From Bin87 sp965220055 (GTDB taxonomy: Bacteria > Chloroflexota > Dehalococcoidia > Lucifugimonadales > UBA3495): a stretch of 64,000 bases of DNA. The stretch's first letter is position 1. Each line of letters starts with the position of its first letter. Shown here piece after piece: positions 7,044-15,574 of this stretch. The notes under the pieces were generated by a model. The model did not search any database. It saw only the letters and a program-made list of their open reading frames with translations, and had not been told where the DNA came from. A program made the translations under genes and the position numbers. The DNA lies in the NCBI GenBank assembly GCA_965220055.1, contig CBDCPE010000004.1, positions 3,162,001-3,226,000 of the forward strand. The letters are read 5' to 3'.

Positions 7044-8331
7044 CTTTGTAGCAGGGTCTTTCGATTATGTAGAAAACAAGGATGGCGGCGAGCTTGGAGC
7101 AACCAGGGTAGGAGATCTAGGGTCAGGGCATCCCAAGGTTTGGGGGTGCGCGATGGGGCAATGGCAGGAACCGGAAATTGGGTTGTCGCTGATCGAGGTG
7201 TTGGGCCGGTTGCCGGACCCGCGCCGCGCCCCTGGGAAGCGGCATCCTCTGGGGGCGATTTGGGGATTGGCGGTGTGCGCCATGCGGTGCGGTGCGCGCC
7301 GTCTTTACGCCATCAGCCAGCGGGGACGGGACCACGGCCGGGAAGTGTCCCAGGCTTTGGGGTTCACTGGGGAGCGCACCCGGTGCGTGTCCACGCTGCA
7401 TCAAGTGTTCACCAGATTGGACCGAGAGGCCTGCGAGACGGCCTTGGGGCAATGGCTGCAAGCGCGTGGCCGGTCCGAGGGTGCGGCGGTGGCCGAGGGT
7501 GCGGCGGTGGCCATTGGCGGGAAAGCGCGGCGCGGGATGCACGGTGATCGGTTGCCTGGGGTGCATTGGGTGGCGGCCTACGCCCCTCAGGGCGGGATCG
7601 TGGTGGGACAGCAGGCGGAGGGGGAGCAGAAGGAAGAATGAGGTGGACGCGGTGGCGGGTCTGCTGGAGCAGTGGGACCTGGAGGGTCCGGTGGTAACCG
7701 GTGATGCCCAGTTCACCCAGCGGGAGGTATGCCCGCGGATCGTGGCTCAAGGGGGATCGTGGCTCAAGGGGGAACTACTGCTGCGCGGTAAAGGGGAACC
7801 AACCCACCCGGTTGCCGGACCTCACGGCCATTGGGGATGCGGAACCTCCCGCGCCACCACAGGCAGTCCAGACCGACCCGCACGGTGGTCGAGTGGAACC
7901 GCGGCGGTTGTGGGCCGCTGACCTGCTGGTAGGCTACAGCGACTGGCCTCACCTGGGCCAGGTATGCCGACTGGAACGTAGCGTCCGCAACCAGAACTCC
8001 ACGCGGCGAGAACTGGCCGACGCCGTTACCAGCTTGCCGCCTCAGGAAGACCGTCCCGCAAGGCTCCCCACCTGATGGCGGGGGCACTGGGGCATCGAGA
8101 GCCGAGTGCACTGGGTACGCGACCTTACCTTTGACGAAGACCGCTCTCCGGTACGCGTTGGCACAGCACCCCAGATCATGGCCGCCCGGCGCAACCTCAC
8201 CATCAGCGTGATCCGATTGGCTGGCGAAACCAATATCGCCGCCGCCTTGCGTCGCTACGCCGTCCACCCATCGCGCCCATTAGCATTGATCGGCGCACCA
8301 CTCCAATAATCGAAAGACCCTGGCTTTGTAG
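7044..8331. mobile_element. ISAs1-family insertion sequence with target duplication
   Basis: A perfect 17-bp inverted repeat bounds the element: CAGGGTCTTTCGATTAT at 7052-7068 and its complement at 8306-8322. The element proper is 7052 to 8322/8323, about 1.27 kb, a normal ISAs1 size. The 8-bp direct repeat CTTTGTAG lies outside at 7044-7051 and 8324-8331, matching an ISAs1-type target duplication with one extra G at the right end. Both ends are intact although the transposase is broken. Confidence 0.88.
7153..8309 (+). pseudogene. ISAs1-family transposase, frameshifted
   Basis: The N-terminal DDE_Tnp_1-associated region is clear (LPDPRRAPGKRHPLGAIWGL) from the ATG at 7153 to about 7635. The protein then continues in a second frame (VDAVAGLLEQWDLEGPVVTG with DAQFTQ), a third (YCCAVKGNQPTRL) and a fourth segment at the end (HWVRDLTFDEDRSP). 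At least three frame changes and a stop at 7641 prevent full translation. A short tandem repeat (gagggtgcggcggtggcc, about 7480-7515) and a repeated atcgtggctcaaggggga (7739-7770) mark sites of slippage damage. Confidence 0.88.
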
Positions 8332-8362
8332 CGAGGGTAGTGCAATTGTGAAATTTTTCGCA

Positions 8363-8443
8363 TATAATGCTGAACAGTCTCAAGTCGATATAAATGTTCG
8401 TATGTCGCAACGTCCACGGCGTCCGCACGCACGTGGATTTTTT
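8363..8443 (+). promoter_or_regulatory. Putative promoter and leader hairpin before the ABC binding-protein gene
   Basis: TATAAT at 8363-8368 is a perfect -10, but no good -35 is seen at the right distance (GTGCAA). The leader contains TCCACG (8413-8418) paired to CGTGGA (8432-8437) and followed at once by six T residues, an intrinsic-terminator layout upstream of the start codon. This could be an attenuator, or a terminator for transcription leaving the adjacent ISAs1 element. Confidence 0.45.
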
Positions 8444-8454
8444 CCGGAGGGATT

Positions 8455-10281
8455 ATGGTGCTGAAATCGACGATTATATTGACCGTCGCTGCTTCGCTGC
8501 TCCTGGTGGGCATCGCCTGCGGCGGCGCTGCTGAGGAACCTGCTCCCGTAGCCCCTGCGGCCGCGCAGCCAACCGCCGCCCCTGCGGCCCAACAGGCTCC
8601 GGCCGCTACTACAGCCGCGGCTGCCCCGGCCCAGCCGGCTGCCACCGCCGTTCCCACCATAGTAGCTACCGCTACGCCGCGGCCGACCAACACCCCGTCT
8701 GCTGCCCAGGAATCTACGGCAGTCGGTGGGCGTCTCAAGATCGCCGTGACCCCTCCGGTCCAGGAGTTGGTTCGGGGATGGCTGGGTACCACTACGTCAG
8801 CCAACGCTCAAGTGCGCCATTTTGCTGAGCCGCTGGTCCATACCGACCGCTTCGACGGATCCCTGCAGCCTGGCCTCGCGACTGAGTGGGAAATCTCCAA
8901 GGCCGACGGCACTCAGTGGGTATTCCATCTGCGCGAGGGCATTCCTTTCCATGGCGATTGGGGCGAGTTCACCGCTAACGACGTCCCCCACTCCGCCGCT
9001 TTGATAATCGGCGAAGAAGCCATCGCCACCGATACCGGACTGTTCCGAGGCCTGTTCGGTCAGACCACGGACGAGTTGTTCGAGAACATCCGCGTGGTCG
9101 ATGACTACACCGTCGAATTCAACTTGCTTCGACCCGAGGCTGCCATGGACTTCGTGGTCTCCGCTCAACAAGGCAACTACTTCATTTACAGCAAGGATCA
9201 GTGGGACACGGAGGGCGAGCCGGGTTACATCGAGGGTGCGGTTGGCACCGGTCCTTGGCGGTACGAGAGCCGGCAACTCGGTGTCGGCGGAAACCTTGTC
9301 TACTCCCGCGTGGAAGACCATTGGCGCCAGACCCCACACTGGGCCGAAATGGAGCAGATCAACACCCCCGAACCGGCGACCCGTCTTGCCAACCTGCTGA
9401 CTGGACAGGTGCAGATCGCTGAGGTCAACCGTGACCTGCACTCCGAGGCCCAACAAGGCGGCATGATCATCGCTGAAAGCGAACTCCCTTCCATCCAGGT
9501 TGCCTTCGTGATGGGAGGCATTTACTCTCCGCTGAGCCCCTTCCATGACCCGTCGGATCCTCACTTGGACGTACGGGTTCGAGAGGCCATCAACCGGGCC
9601 ATCGACCGCGAGGAGATCAATGAAAATCTGTTCAGCGGGTTTGGTTCCCCTCATCCGGTTTGGGGCTTCCATCCCAGCCTGCCCGGCTGGAACGACCGCT
9701 GGTCCCGGGAATTCGACGAGAAATACGGCTTCGACCCCGACCGCGCCCGCGAGTTGATCAAGGAATCAGGTCACGAAGGTTACCCCCTCAAACTCATCAT
9801 CACCCAGCTCTCCGGCGTGCCGGAAATGATCCCCATGGCCGAGGCTGCTTTCACCTACCTGAGCGACATCGGCATTGATGTCGAGGCTGAGGAGATGGAA
9901 TGGGCCCGCTTCCGCGCTGACTTCTATCGTCCCGGCAAGACCCACGGCACCATCGCCCCCATTCGGGGCACCCTGCGCCCCGCCGAGGTCACCCTGCGCT
10001 TCTACAACGTCAGCGGACCCGAGGGGTTCCAGCGCATCGTCCCCGACCCCCAGCTCGACGAGCTGTACGCTGAAGCCATCACCGCGGTCAACCCCGAGGT
10101 AAAATACGACGCCCTCCGCGCGGCCGGCGACATTAAGTTCGACCTGTACGCCGAGGTGCCCATCGTTTGGCTTCCCAGCCAGATCGCCGTCAATCCCAAC
10201 GAGGTCGGCGAATTCATCTGGCCCGGCAACATCAACACCGCGATCACCCACATGGAATACATCACCACCGCCCAGCAGTAG
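8455..10281 (+). CDS. ABC transporter substrate-binding lipoprotein, family 5 (peptide/nickel type)
   Basis: 608 residues. A lipoprotein signal peptide (hydrophobic residues 3-21, lipobox GIAC, lipidated Cys22) leads into an Ala/Pro-rich tether (~28-85) that would hold the domain off the membrane. The mature part has the SBP_bac_5 hallmarks: FAEPLVHTDRFDGSLQPGLA, WVFHLREGIPFHGDWGEFTA and RVREAINRAIDREEI. The family carries oligopeptides, dipeptides or other amphipathic solutes; specificity is not readable. The GGAGG ribosome site precedes ATG 8455. Two permease genes follow after a strong hairpin at 10305-10334, which may keep binding protein more abundant than permeases. Confidence 0.93.
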   Translation: MVLKSTIILTVAASLLLVGIACGGAAEEPAPVAPAAAQPTAAPAAQQAPAATTAAAAPAQPAATAVPTIVATATPRPTNTPSAAQESTAVGGRLKIAVTPPVQELVRGWLGTTTSANAQVRHFAEPLVHTDRFDGSLQPGLATEWEISKADGTQWVFHLREGIPFHGDWGEFTANDVPHSAALIIGEEAIATDTGLFRGLFGQTTDELFENIRVVDDYTVEFNLLRPEAAMDFVVSAQQGNYFIYSKDQWDTEGEPGYIEGAVGTGPWRYESRQLGVGGNLVYSRVEDHWRQTPHWAEMEQINTPEPATRLANLLTGQVQIAEVNRDLHSEAQQGGMIIAESELPSIQVAFVMGGIYSPLSPFHDPSDPHLDVRVREAINRAIDREEINENLFSGFGSPHPVWGFHPSLPGWNDRWSREFDEKYGFDPDRARELIKESGHEGYPLKLIITQLSGVPEMIPMAEAAFTYLSDIGIDVEAEEMEWARFRADFYRPGKTHGTIAPIRGTLRPAEVTLRFYNVSGPEGFQRIVPDPQLDELYAEAITAVNPEVKYDALRAAGDIKFDLYAEVPIVWLPSQIAVNPNEVGEFIWPGNINTAITHMEYITTAQQ

Positions 10282-10304
10282 CCCTGGCAACCGCAACCCG
10301 AGTA

Positions 10305-10334
10305 GCAGGGGGCGAACAATCATTCGCCCCCTGC
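10305..10334 (+). terminator. Intercistronic 12-bp hairpin
   Basis: GCAGGGGGCGAA (10305-10316) pairs perfectly with TTCGCCCCCTGC (10323-10334) around a 6-nt loop. No T-run follows, so it more likely stabilises the binding-protein message or partly attenuates than terminates fully. It shares its core with hairpins at 13380 and 46100. Confidence 0.6.
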
Positions 10335-10355
10335 CGGCATCAAAGGTAGCTAATT

Positions 10356-11276
10356 GTGCAACGCTATATCCTGATAAGGATCATCCAGTCCATCCTGGCC
10401 CTGCTGGTCCTGACCGTGATTGTGTTCAGCTTGGCCCGCTTCGCCGGGGACCCGCTGGACGTGCTGTTGCCCCTGGAAGCCACGGTTGAAGACGCGGCGC
10501 GTGTCCGTGCCGCGTGGGGACTGGACCAGCCGATCTACGTCCAGTACTTTAAGTTCCTGGGCAATGCCTTGACCGGCGATTTCGGCGAGTCCATCAAGCA
10601 CCGGGACCAGCAGGCTATCAACCTGGTCTTCGACCGCCTGCCGGCTACGGCGCAACTGGCCGGACTTGCGTTGGTCGTAGCAACTCTCATCGCGGTGCCA
10701 GTGGGTGTGCTGTCGGCAGTTAAAAAGGACACGATATTCGACTATATCGGCAAAATACTGGCGCTGACCGGTCAGTCTTTGCCCGCCTTCTGGTTGGGCC
10801 TGGTCCTGATGTGGATATTTGCCGTCAACCTGGGGTTGGTGCCTACGTCCGGCAAGTCCGGCATCACGTCATACATCCTGCCGGCGCTGTCCATTGGCTG
10901 GTTCCAGGTAGCCGCGCTCATGCGTCTGGTTCGCTCGTCCATGCTGGACGTATTGGATACCGAGTACGTCAAGCTCGCCCGTATCAAGGGCGTGTCCGAG
11001 AACAAGGTTGTCTGGAAACACTGCCTCCGCAACGCCGCCATCGCGCCGTTCACCTACTTTGCGCTGATCCTGGGCTCACTGTTGGTGGGCAGCGTCAGTA
11101 TCGAGTACGTCTACGCTTGGCCAGGAGTCGGCCTGCTGGCCGTGGATAGCACCATCGCCCGTGACTTCCCGGTTATCCAGGCGGTGGTCATTGTCTTCTG
11201 CGTGGTGTACATCTCCGCCAACCTCCTGGTCGATATCGCCTACGCCTACGTCGACCCTCGCATTCGCTTCAGTTAG
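10356..11276 (+). CDS. ABC transporter permease, DppB/OppB type
   Basis: 306 residues with about six membrane helices. The N-terminal MQRYILIRIIQSILALLVLT helix and FARFAGDPLDVLLP segment are typical of DppB. The EAA-type loop that docks the ATPase is present (VKLARIKGVSENKVVWKHCL). The C-terminal YAWPGVGLLAVDSTIARDFP is characteristic of this permease class. The start is GTG 10356 behind AAAGG. It forms the inner-membrane channel with the DppC-like permease downstream. No ATPase gene follows, so the ATP-binding subunits must be encoded elsewhere. Confidence 0.93.
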   Translation: MQRYILIRIIQSILALLVLTVIVFSLARFAGDPLDVLLPLEATVEDAARVRAAWGLDQPIYVQYFKFLGNALTGDFGESIKHRDQQAINLVFDRLPATAQLAGLALVVATLIAVPVGVLSAVKKDTIFDYIGKILALTGQSLPAFWLGLVLMWIFAVNLGLVPTSGKSGITSYILPALSIGWFQVAALMRLVRSSMLDVLDTEYVKLARIKGVSENKVVWKHCLRNAAIAPFTYFALILGSLLVGSVSIEYVYAWPGVGLLAVDSTIARDFPVIQAVVIVFCVVYISANLLVDIAYAYVDPRIRFS

Positions 11277-11362
11277 TCCGACCACGGTAGCGCCGCTTTA
11301 TGTCAGTGCCTCACGATGGACGGCCGCATTGTCCCGCCCACTGAATAGGAGGGAACCCTAAT

Positions 11363-12298
11363 ATGGCCGCTGAAGACCGAACCAGCCCGGTTCCCGCCTC
11401 CGCGGAGCAGGGTATTGAAGAGTCCCAGCCTCAGCAGGGTCGCCTCAGCATGGGCGTTTCGGAACTGCGCCGCTTGCCGTGGTTCCCGGTGGTTGTCCTC
11501 CTCGTGGTGCTGGTCATCCCGGCGATCTTTGCCAACCAGATCGCCCCCCACGATCCAACCCGGGGCAGCCTCAGCAGCCGGTTGCAACCCCCGGTTTGGC
11601 AGGAAGGGGGCAGTTCGGAGCATATCTTCGGCACCGACAAGGTGGGTCGAGACATCCTCACCCGCATCATCTACGGCAGCCGCATCTCCGTCATAATCGC
11701 GCTGATCGCCATCGTCGTCAGCGGCATCGCCGGGACGGCCCTCGGCATCACAGCCGGATACTGGGGCGGTTGGGTTGACGCGCTCATCATGCGCCTCGTG
11801 GATATTTCACTGTCCATCCCGATAATCCTGTTGGGTCTGGTGCTGGTTGCGGCGCTGGGCCCTCGTACCAGCACCGTTATCGGCGTCATCGTCGTGCTCC
11901 TGTGGTCACGCTACGCCCGCCTTGCCCGCGGCGAGACGTTGGCCGTGCGGGTGCAGGACTTCGTCTCCCGCGCCCAGGTAGCCGGTTCCGGGCACATCCG
12001 TATCATGTTCCGGCACATCCTGCCCAACGTTTTCAACAGCCTCGTCGTGCTGGCCACCCTGCAGGTCGGCTTCGTCATCATCCTGGAGAGCACCCTCAGC
12101 TTCCTCGGCGCTGGAGTGCCCCGCCCCAACCCGGCGTGGGGCCTCATGGTCGCCGACGGCCGCGAGTTGGTGGCATCCGAAAGGGGTTGGTGGGTTTCTC
12201 TCCTCCCCGGCATGGCCATCATGCTCGTCGTGCTAAGCATGAACCTCCTGGGCGATTGGCTCCGCGACCGCCTCGATCCCAAGCAGCGCCAGGTGTAA
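11363..12298 (+). CDS. ABC transporter permease, DppC/OppC type
   Basis: 311 residues. A ~38-residue polar N-terminus is followed by six predicted helices. The segments IFGTDKVGRDILTRIIYGSR, the EAA loop (VQDFVSRAQVAGSGHIRIMF) and STLSFLGAGVPRPNPAWGLM are signatures of the DppC subfamily. It pairs with the DppB-like subunit to make the transmembrane path. The ATG at 11363 follows AGGAGGG. A terminator-like hairpin lies after the stop at 12355-12390. Confidence 0.94.
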   Translation: MAAEDRTSPVPASAEQGIEESQPQQGRLSMGVSELRRLPWFPVVVLLVVLVIPAIFANQIAPHDPTRGSLSSRLQPPVWQEGGSSEHIFGTDKVGRDILTRIIYGSRISVIIALIAIVVSGIAGTALGITAGYWGGWVDALIMRLVDISLSIPIILLGLVLVAALGPRTSTVIGVIVVLLWSRYARLARGETLAVRVQDFVSRAQVAGSGHIRIMFRHILPNVFNSLVVLATLQVGFVIILESTLSFLGAGVPRPNPAWGLMVADGRELVASERGWWVSLLPGMAIMLVVLSMNLLGDWLRDRLDPKQRQV

Positions 12299-12354
12299 GG
12301 ATCACGACCAGGCTGTCATTGCAGGCAAAGCACCGCAATCTCCTACGAGGCAAC

Positions 12355-12390
12355 AACGAGGGCAGGTTCCGAGCAGGGACCGCCCTCGTT
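12355..12390 (+). terminator. Terminator-like hairpin after the ABC permease genes
   Basis: AACGAGGGC (12355-12363) pairs with GCCCTCGTT (12382-12390), followed by TCAGTTTCTT. The loop is 18 nt and partly structured. The position right after the operon supports a terminator. Confidence 0.6.
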
Positions 12391-12433
12391 TCAGTTTCTT
12401 CCCGCGGCAATAGCGTCAACCCCACCCGGCCGA

Positions 12434-12439
12434 TACAAT
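12434..12439 (+). promoter_or_regulatory. Possible -10 element of the luciferase-like gene
   Basis: TACAAT lies 45 nt upstream of the start codon and downstream of the preceding terminator. The -35 region is not recognisable, so the call is weak. Confidence 0.3.
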
Positions 12440-12483
12440 GGTCTTGCGTTTACGCGCTTAACCTTGCCAAGGAGCCAACCACC

Positions 12484-13350
12484 ATGCAACTGGGAGCTAT
12501 CTTCCCCCAAACCGAAATCGGCGCTGACCCCATCGCCGTCAAGGACTTTGCCCAGGCCGCTGAGGCTCTGGGTTACGAGCACCTGCTGGTCTTCGACCAC
12601 GTCCTCGGCGCCGACCACACCCAGCGCGCGGAGTGGAACCGGCCCTACAACAAGGACGACATGTTCCACGAACCCTTCGTGATGTTCGGCTACCTCGCCG
12701 CTCTGACCGAAAAGATCGAGTTCTGCACGGGCATCATCATCATCCCCCAGCGTCAGACCGCTCTTGTCGCCAAGCAGACGGCTGAGGTCGATGTCCTCAC
12801 CAACGGCCGCCTGCGCCTGGGCATCGGCGTCGGTTGGAACGAGGTCGAGTACGAGGCCCTGGGCGAAAACTGGGAGAACCGTGGCCGTCGCTCCGCCGAG
12901 CAGGTCGAAGTCCTTCGTAAGCTCTGGACCGAGGAGGTCGTGAACTACGAAGGCCGTTACCATAAGATCACCCATGCCGGGATCAACCCCCTTCCCGTGC
13001 AGCGACCCATCCCCATCTGGTTCGGCGGTGGCGCGCCACAAGTCGTCCGCCGTATCGCCCGCACCGGTGATGGCTGGTTCCCCCAGTTCCAGCCCGACGG
13101 CGCCGGACGCGAACACCTGGAGGAGATGCGCGAACTGGCTCGCGGCTACGGACGCGATCCGTCTGCCATCGGCGTCGAGGGCCGCGCCTCCCTGGCCGAC
13201 AGCAACAACCCCGACGATTGGAACAAACTGGCCGCGGACTGGGACGACGCCGGTGCCACCCACTTCTCGGTCAACACCATGCGCGCCGGCCTCAAGGGCC
13301 CTGACCAGCACATCGAAGCCATCCGCCGCTTCAAGGAAGCCGTCAGCTAG
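12484..13350 (+). CDS. Luciferase-like F420/flavin-dependent oxidoreductase
   Basis: 288 residues forming a single TIM-barrel of the bacterial-luciferase (LLM) superfamily. Diagnostic parts are MQLGAIFPQTEIG, FAQAAEALGYEHLLVFDHVL, the segment LTEKIEFCTGIIIIPQRQTA, the GRLRLGIGVGWNEVEYEALG core and PIPIWFGGGAPQVVRRIART. The GVGWNEVEYEALG segment is typical of the F420-type branch. The substrate is unknown. ATG 12484 is preceded by AAGGAG. It is transcribed alone between two hairpins. Confidence 0.92.
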   Translation: MQLGAIFPQTEIGADPIAVKDFAQAAEALGYEHLLVFDHVLGADHTQRAEWNRPYNKDDMFHEPFVMFGYLAALTEKIEFCTGIIIIPQRQTALVAKQTAEVDVLTNGRLRLGIGVGWNEVEYEALGENWENRGRRSAEQVEVLRKLWTEEVVNYEGRYHKITHAGINPLPVQRPIPIWFGGGAPQVVRRIARTGDGWFPQFQPDGAGREHLEEMRELARGYGRDPSAIGVEGRASLADSNNPDDWNKLAADWDDAGATHFSVNTMRAGLKGPDQHIEAIRRFKEAVS

Positions 13351-13379
13351 CCTCGACCTCCTGCATGCCGCTGGATACG

Positions 13380-13403
13380 CAGGGGCGAATGATATCGCCC
13401 CTG
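13380..13403 (+). terminator. Hairpin terminator after the luciferase-like gene
   Basis: CAGGGGCGA (13380-13388) pairs with TCGCCCCTG (13395-13403), loop ATGATA, followed by CTTT. It shares its core with the hairpins at 10305 and 46100. Confidence 0.65.
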
Positions 13404-13535
13404 CTTTAGCCCCGTCGCGCGCTGCTTTGTGATCCATTGAGGCCCGTGGGGTAGATTCGACTCGAAGCTATTCCTTCTGATGTCCAGTTGCCGTTACAGC
13501 AATTCGGATGGAGCGAACGGCGAAATCTGATAATT

Positions 13536-14059
13536 ATGTCTCGACCAATCGACAGCTGCTATTGGGTGCTGCCAGGCAAGCTCCTGGCAGGGGAATACCC
13601 TAGAAATCTGGACGACGCTTCGTCACCGCAAAAGATCGCCCGTCTGACGGATGCCGGCATAACCGCATTTATCGATTTGACTGAAGAAAATGCGCTATCC
13701 CCGTACGCACAGTGGCTGGATACCGCGTCCCATCAGCGAGTTGCCATCACTGACACATCCGTACCGAGTTCTCTGAACTGGACCGTTGAAATCCTCGAAA
13801 CCATAGTCGGAATATCGACGCAGACCATACCGTTTACGTCCATTGTTGGGGCGGGACCGGGCGTACCGGCACCATCATCGGTTCCTGGCTGGCCCGTCAC
13901 GGGCACACCGGCCAGTCGGCCCTAGAACGGCTCCACGAAATCTAGCACAAATGCCCCAAGTCGAGATACGCCAAGTTCCCCGAAACTACCGAACAACGGG
14001 AGTACATCCTTAACTGGCGAGAAAATCAACGACCACTGCGCTGGGCGTATTCATCATAG
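13536..14059 (+). pseudogene. Dual-specificity/tyrosine phosphatase-like protein, frameshifted
   Basis: From ATG 13536 the frame reads a phosphatase-like N-terminus (YWVLPGKLLAGEYPRNLD and GITAFIDLTEENALSPYAQW). Around 13800 the homology jumps to another frame, which encodes TVYVHCWGGTGRTGTIIGSW, containing the HCxxGxxR phosphatase active site, and continues to SALERLHEI. A TAG at 13940-13942 then interrupts before SPxTxEQREYILNW-like sequence that ends at 14059. One frameshift plus one nonsense codon make a functional product unlikely. Codon spacing and motif order otherwise match an intact ~170-residue enzyme. Confidence 0.78.
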
Positions 14060-14100
14060 CGTATGCCTAGTCAGTCCCGGTTCTAAATAAAGGTAAAACT

Positions 14101-14577
14101 ATGACCGACCAAGAATCCAACGTGACTCTGATCTGGGCAGCAGATCTGGTGCGGCATGCGGCTTTTCTGCATCAGAAGATTGTGGGTATCGATTTCAATG
14201 TCATCAAAAACTTAGCCGAGATGTCCGAAGACGAGATCGCTTTGACCGTCAGTGGATTTGATCAAACCCCGCAGGTAGCTGCACAATTCAAACGATTCGT
14301 CTACGGCATCCCAATAGGTTCTTTTGTCGTGACTGGCGCTGCTAAAGGCATAGGCAGGCAAGACCGGAAATGGTCAATCGGTCAAGTTGTTGGCGGCTAC
14401 GAATTCCGCGACCAAAACAGGAACGACCGTCACACCATCAAGGTAAAGTGGTCTGGCCAATCCTACTCAGTCGAGGAGATCACGCGGTTGATCGGGGTCA
14501 ACCCGTCCGGTCGCCGCTCAACGGTAACTCCACTTGGCGTCGTTTACATCCCGGAAGGCGGTGCCGAGACAGCATAG
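14101..14577 (+). CDS. Uncharacterised protein, possible PUA/EVE-like modified-base sensor
   Basis: 158 residues, not confidently assigned. The segment around residues 70-120 (FVYGIPIGSFVVTGAAKGIG, then WSIGQVVGGYEFRDQNRNDR and HTIKVKW) follows the pattern of an exit into IGxVxGxYEY...RHTxxVxW. That pattern is seen in small sensor domains attached to type IV restriction proteins and other defence nucleases. This is pattern memory, not a search. ATG 14101 has AAGG upstream. The gene converges with the minus-strand oxidoreductase ending at 14591, only 13 bp away. Confidence 0.5.
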   Translation: MTDQESNVTLIWAADLVRHAAFLHQKIVGIDFNVIKNLAEMSEDEIALTVSGFDQTPQVAAQFKRFVYGIPIGSFVVTGAAKGIGRQDRKWSIGQVVGGYEFRDQNRNDRHTIKVKWSGQSYSVEEITRLIGVNPSGRRSTVTPLGVVYIPEGGAETA

Positions 14578-14590
14578 GAGCCGCTGTTAT

Positions 14591-15523
14591 CTACACCCTA
14601 CCTACCAGATCCTTTAGCGCCGCATACGTCCTTGCCCCTGTTTCGGTGTCGCCTTCTCTCGCGAAGATGTTGGCCATGAAGTCCGTTGCCCCACCGGAGG
14701 CAAACTCCTCCAGTTGACGTCGCAGTGAATCCTCGTTGCCGATCACCGCCACCTCCGAGGGCCCTTCCACATCCTCGATGTCCAGCACTCGCCGGTAGTT
14801 CACCAGTTGCCCGTACCGCTCGTACGCCTCCGCCGCCTGCCGCCGTCCTACGGCCTCGTCGTCGCACACCGTCGTCGGTAGTCCAACGCAAACGCGCGGA
14901 GCCTCTCGCCCGCTGGCCTCGGCGGCCCGCCCGATGCGCGGCGTGATGTGCTCCCGGATCGTCCTCGGCCCTGCCATCCAGGTGATGGTCCCGTCGGCCC
15001 GTTCTCCCGCCAGCCGCAGCATACGTGGAGCCAGTGCCGAAATCAGCACCGGACACTTGGGGCGGTCCAGCATGTCCAGCTCCGCGTTTACGTTGTAGAA
15101 CTCGCCGGAGAATTGCACCCGGCCCTCTTCCATAAGCGGACGCAGCACAGACAGGTACTCCCGCACGTGCAACGCCGGCCGGTCGTAGGACAGCCCAAAG
15201 CTCCCCTCTATCCCTGGCCGATGGGACGGCCCGAGCCCCAGCACGAACCGCCCGTTGCTCGCCGCTGCGGTGGTCAGCGCCTGCTGCGCCATCGCCACCG
15301 GGTGCCTCGGATACGTCGGCACCACGCCGACCCCCAGCTCGATCCGGCTGGTCTGCGCTCCCGCCAGCGCCAGCACGGTCAGCGCGTCGTATCCCCGCGC
15401 AGAGATGTGTGGTACCCAGAAGCTGTCGAACCCGTCCTCTTCCGCCTGCTTGATCCGCCCGATCAGTTCGTCCAGGCTCATCAGGTCGGCCGTCGACGCC
15501 CCAACAAATACTCCGATACGCAT
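14591..15523 (-). CDS. Luciferase-like (LLM class) F420-dependent oxidoreductase
   Basis: 310 residues of the luciferase-like superfamily: MRIGVFVGASTADLMSLDEL, EDGFDSFWVPHISARGYDAL, the GVGVVPTYPRHPVAMAQQAL segment and GRFVLGLGPSHRPGIEG. The GLGPSH variant and the C-terminal DFMANIF segment resemble the F420-dependent oxidoreductases common in actinobacteria and marine Chloroflexota. The substrate is unknown. ATG 15523 is preceded on its strand by GGAGGAC. It is monocistronic and ends 13 bp from the convergent gene at 14577. Confidence 0.92.
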   Translation of the reverse strand: MRIGVFVGASTADLMSLDELIGRIKQAEEDGFDSFWVPHISARGYDALTVLALAGAQTSRIELGVGVVPTYPRHPVAMAQQALTTAAASNGRFVLGLGPSHRPGIEGSFGLSYDRPALHVREYLSVLRPLMEEGRVQFSGEFYNVNAELDMLDRPKCPVLISALAPRMLRLAGERADGTITWMAGPRTIREHITPRIGRAAEASGREAPRVCVGLPTTVCDDEAVGRRQAAEAYERYGQLVNYRRVLDIEDVEGPSEVAVIGNEDSLRRQLEEFASGGATDFMANIFAREGDTETGARTYAALKDLVGRV

Positions 15524-15574
15524 TGTCGTCCTCCATGTACCGGTTGGCGAGGCGATCCAACCCTGTTTGCGTTG

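Noticed and set aside
10356..12298. Nickel-specific (Nik) transporter assignment
   Set aside because: Binding protein and permeases are of the broad peptide/nickel family but carry no nickel-specific features and no NikR-like site.
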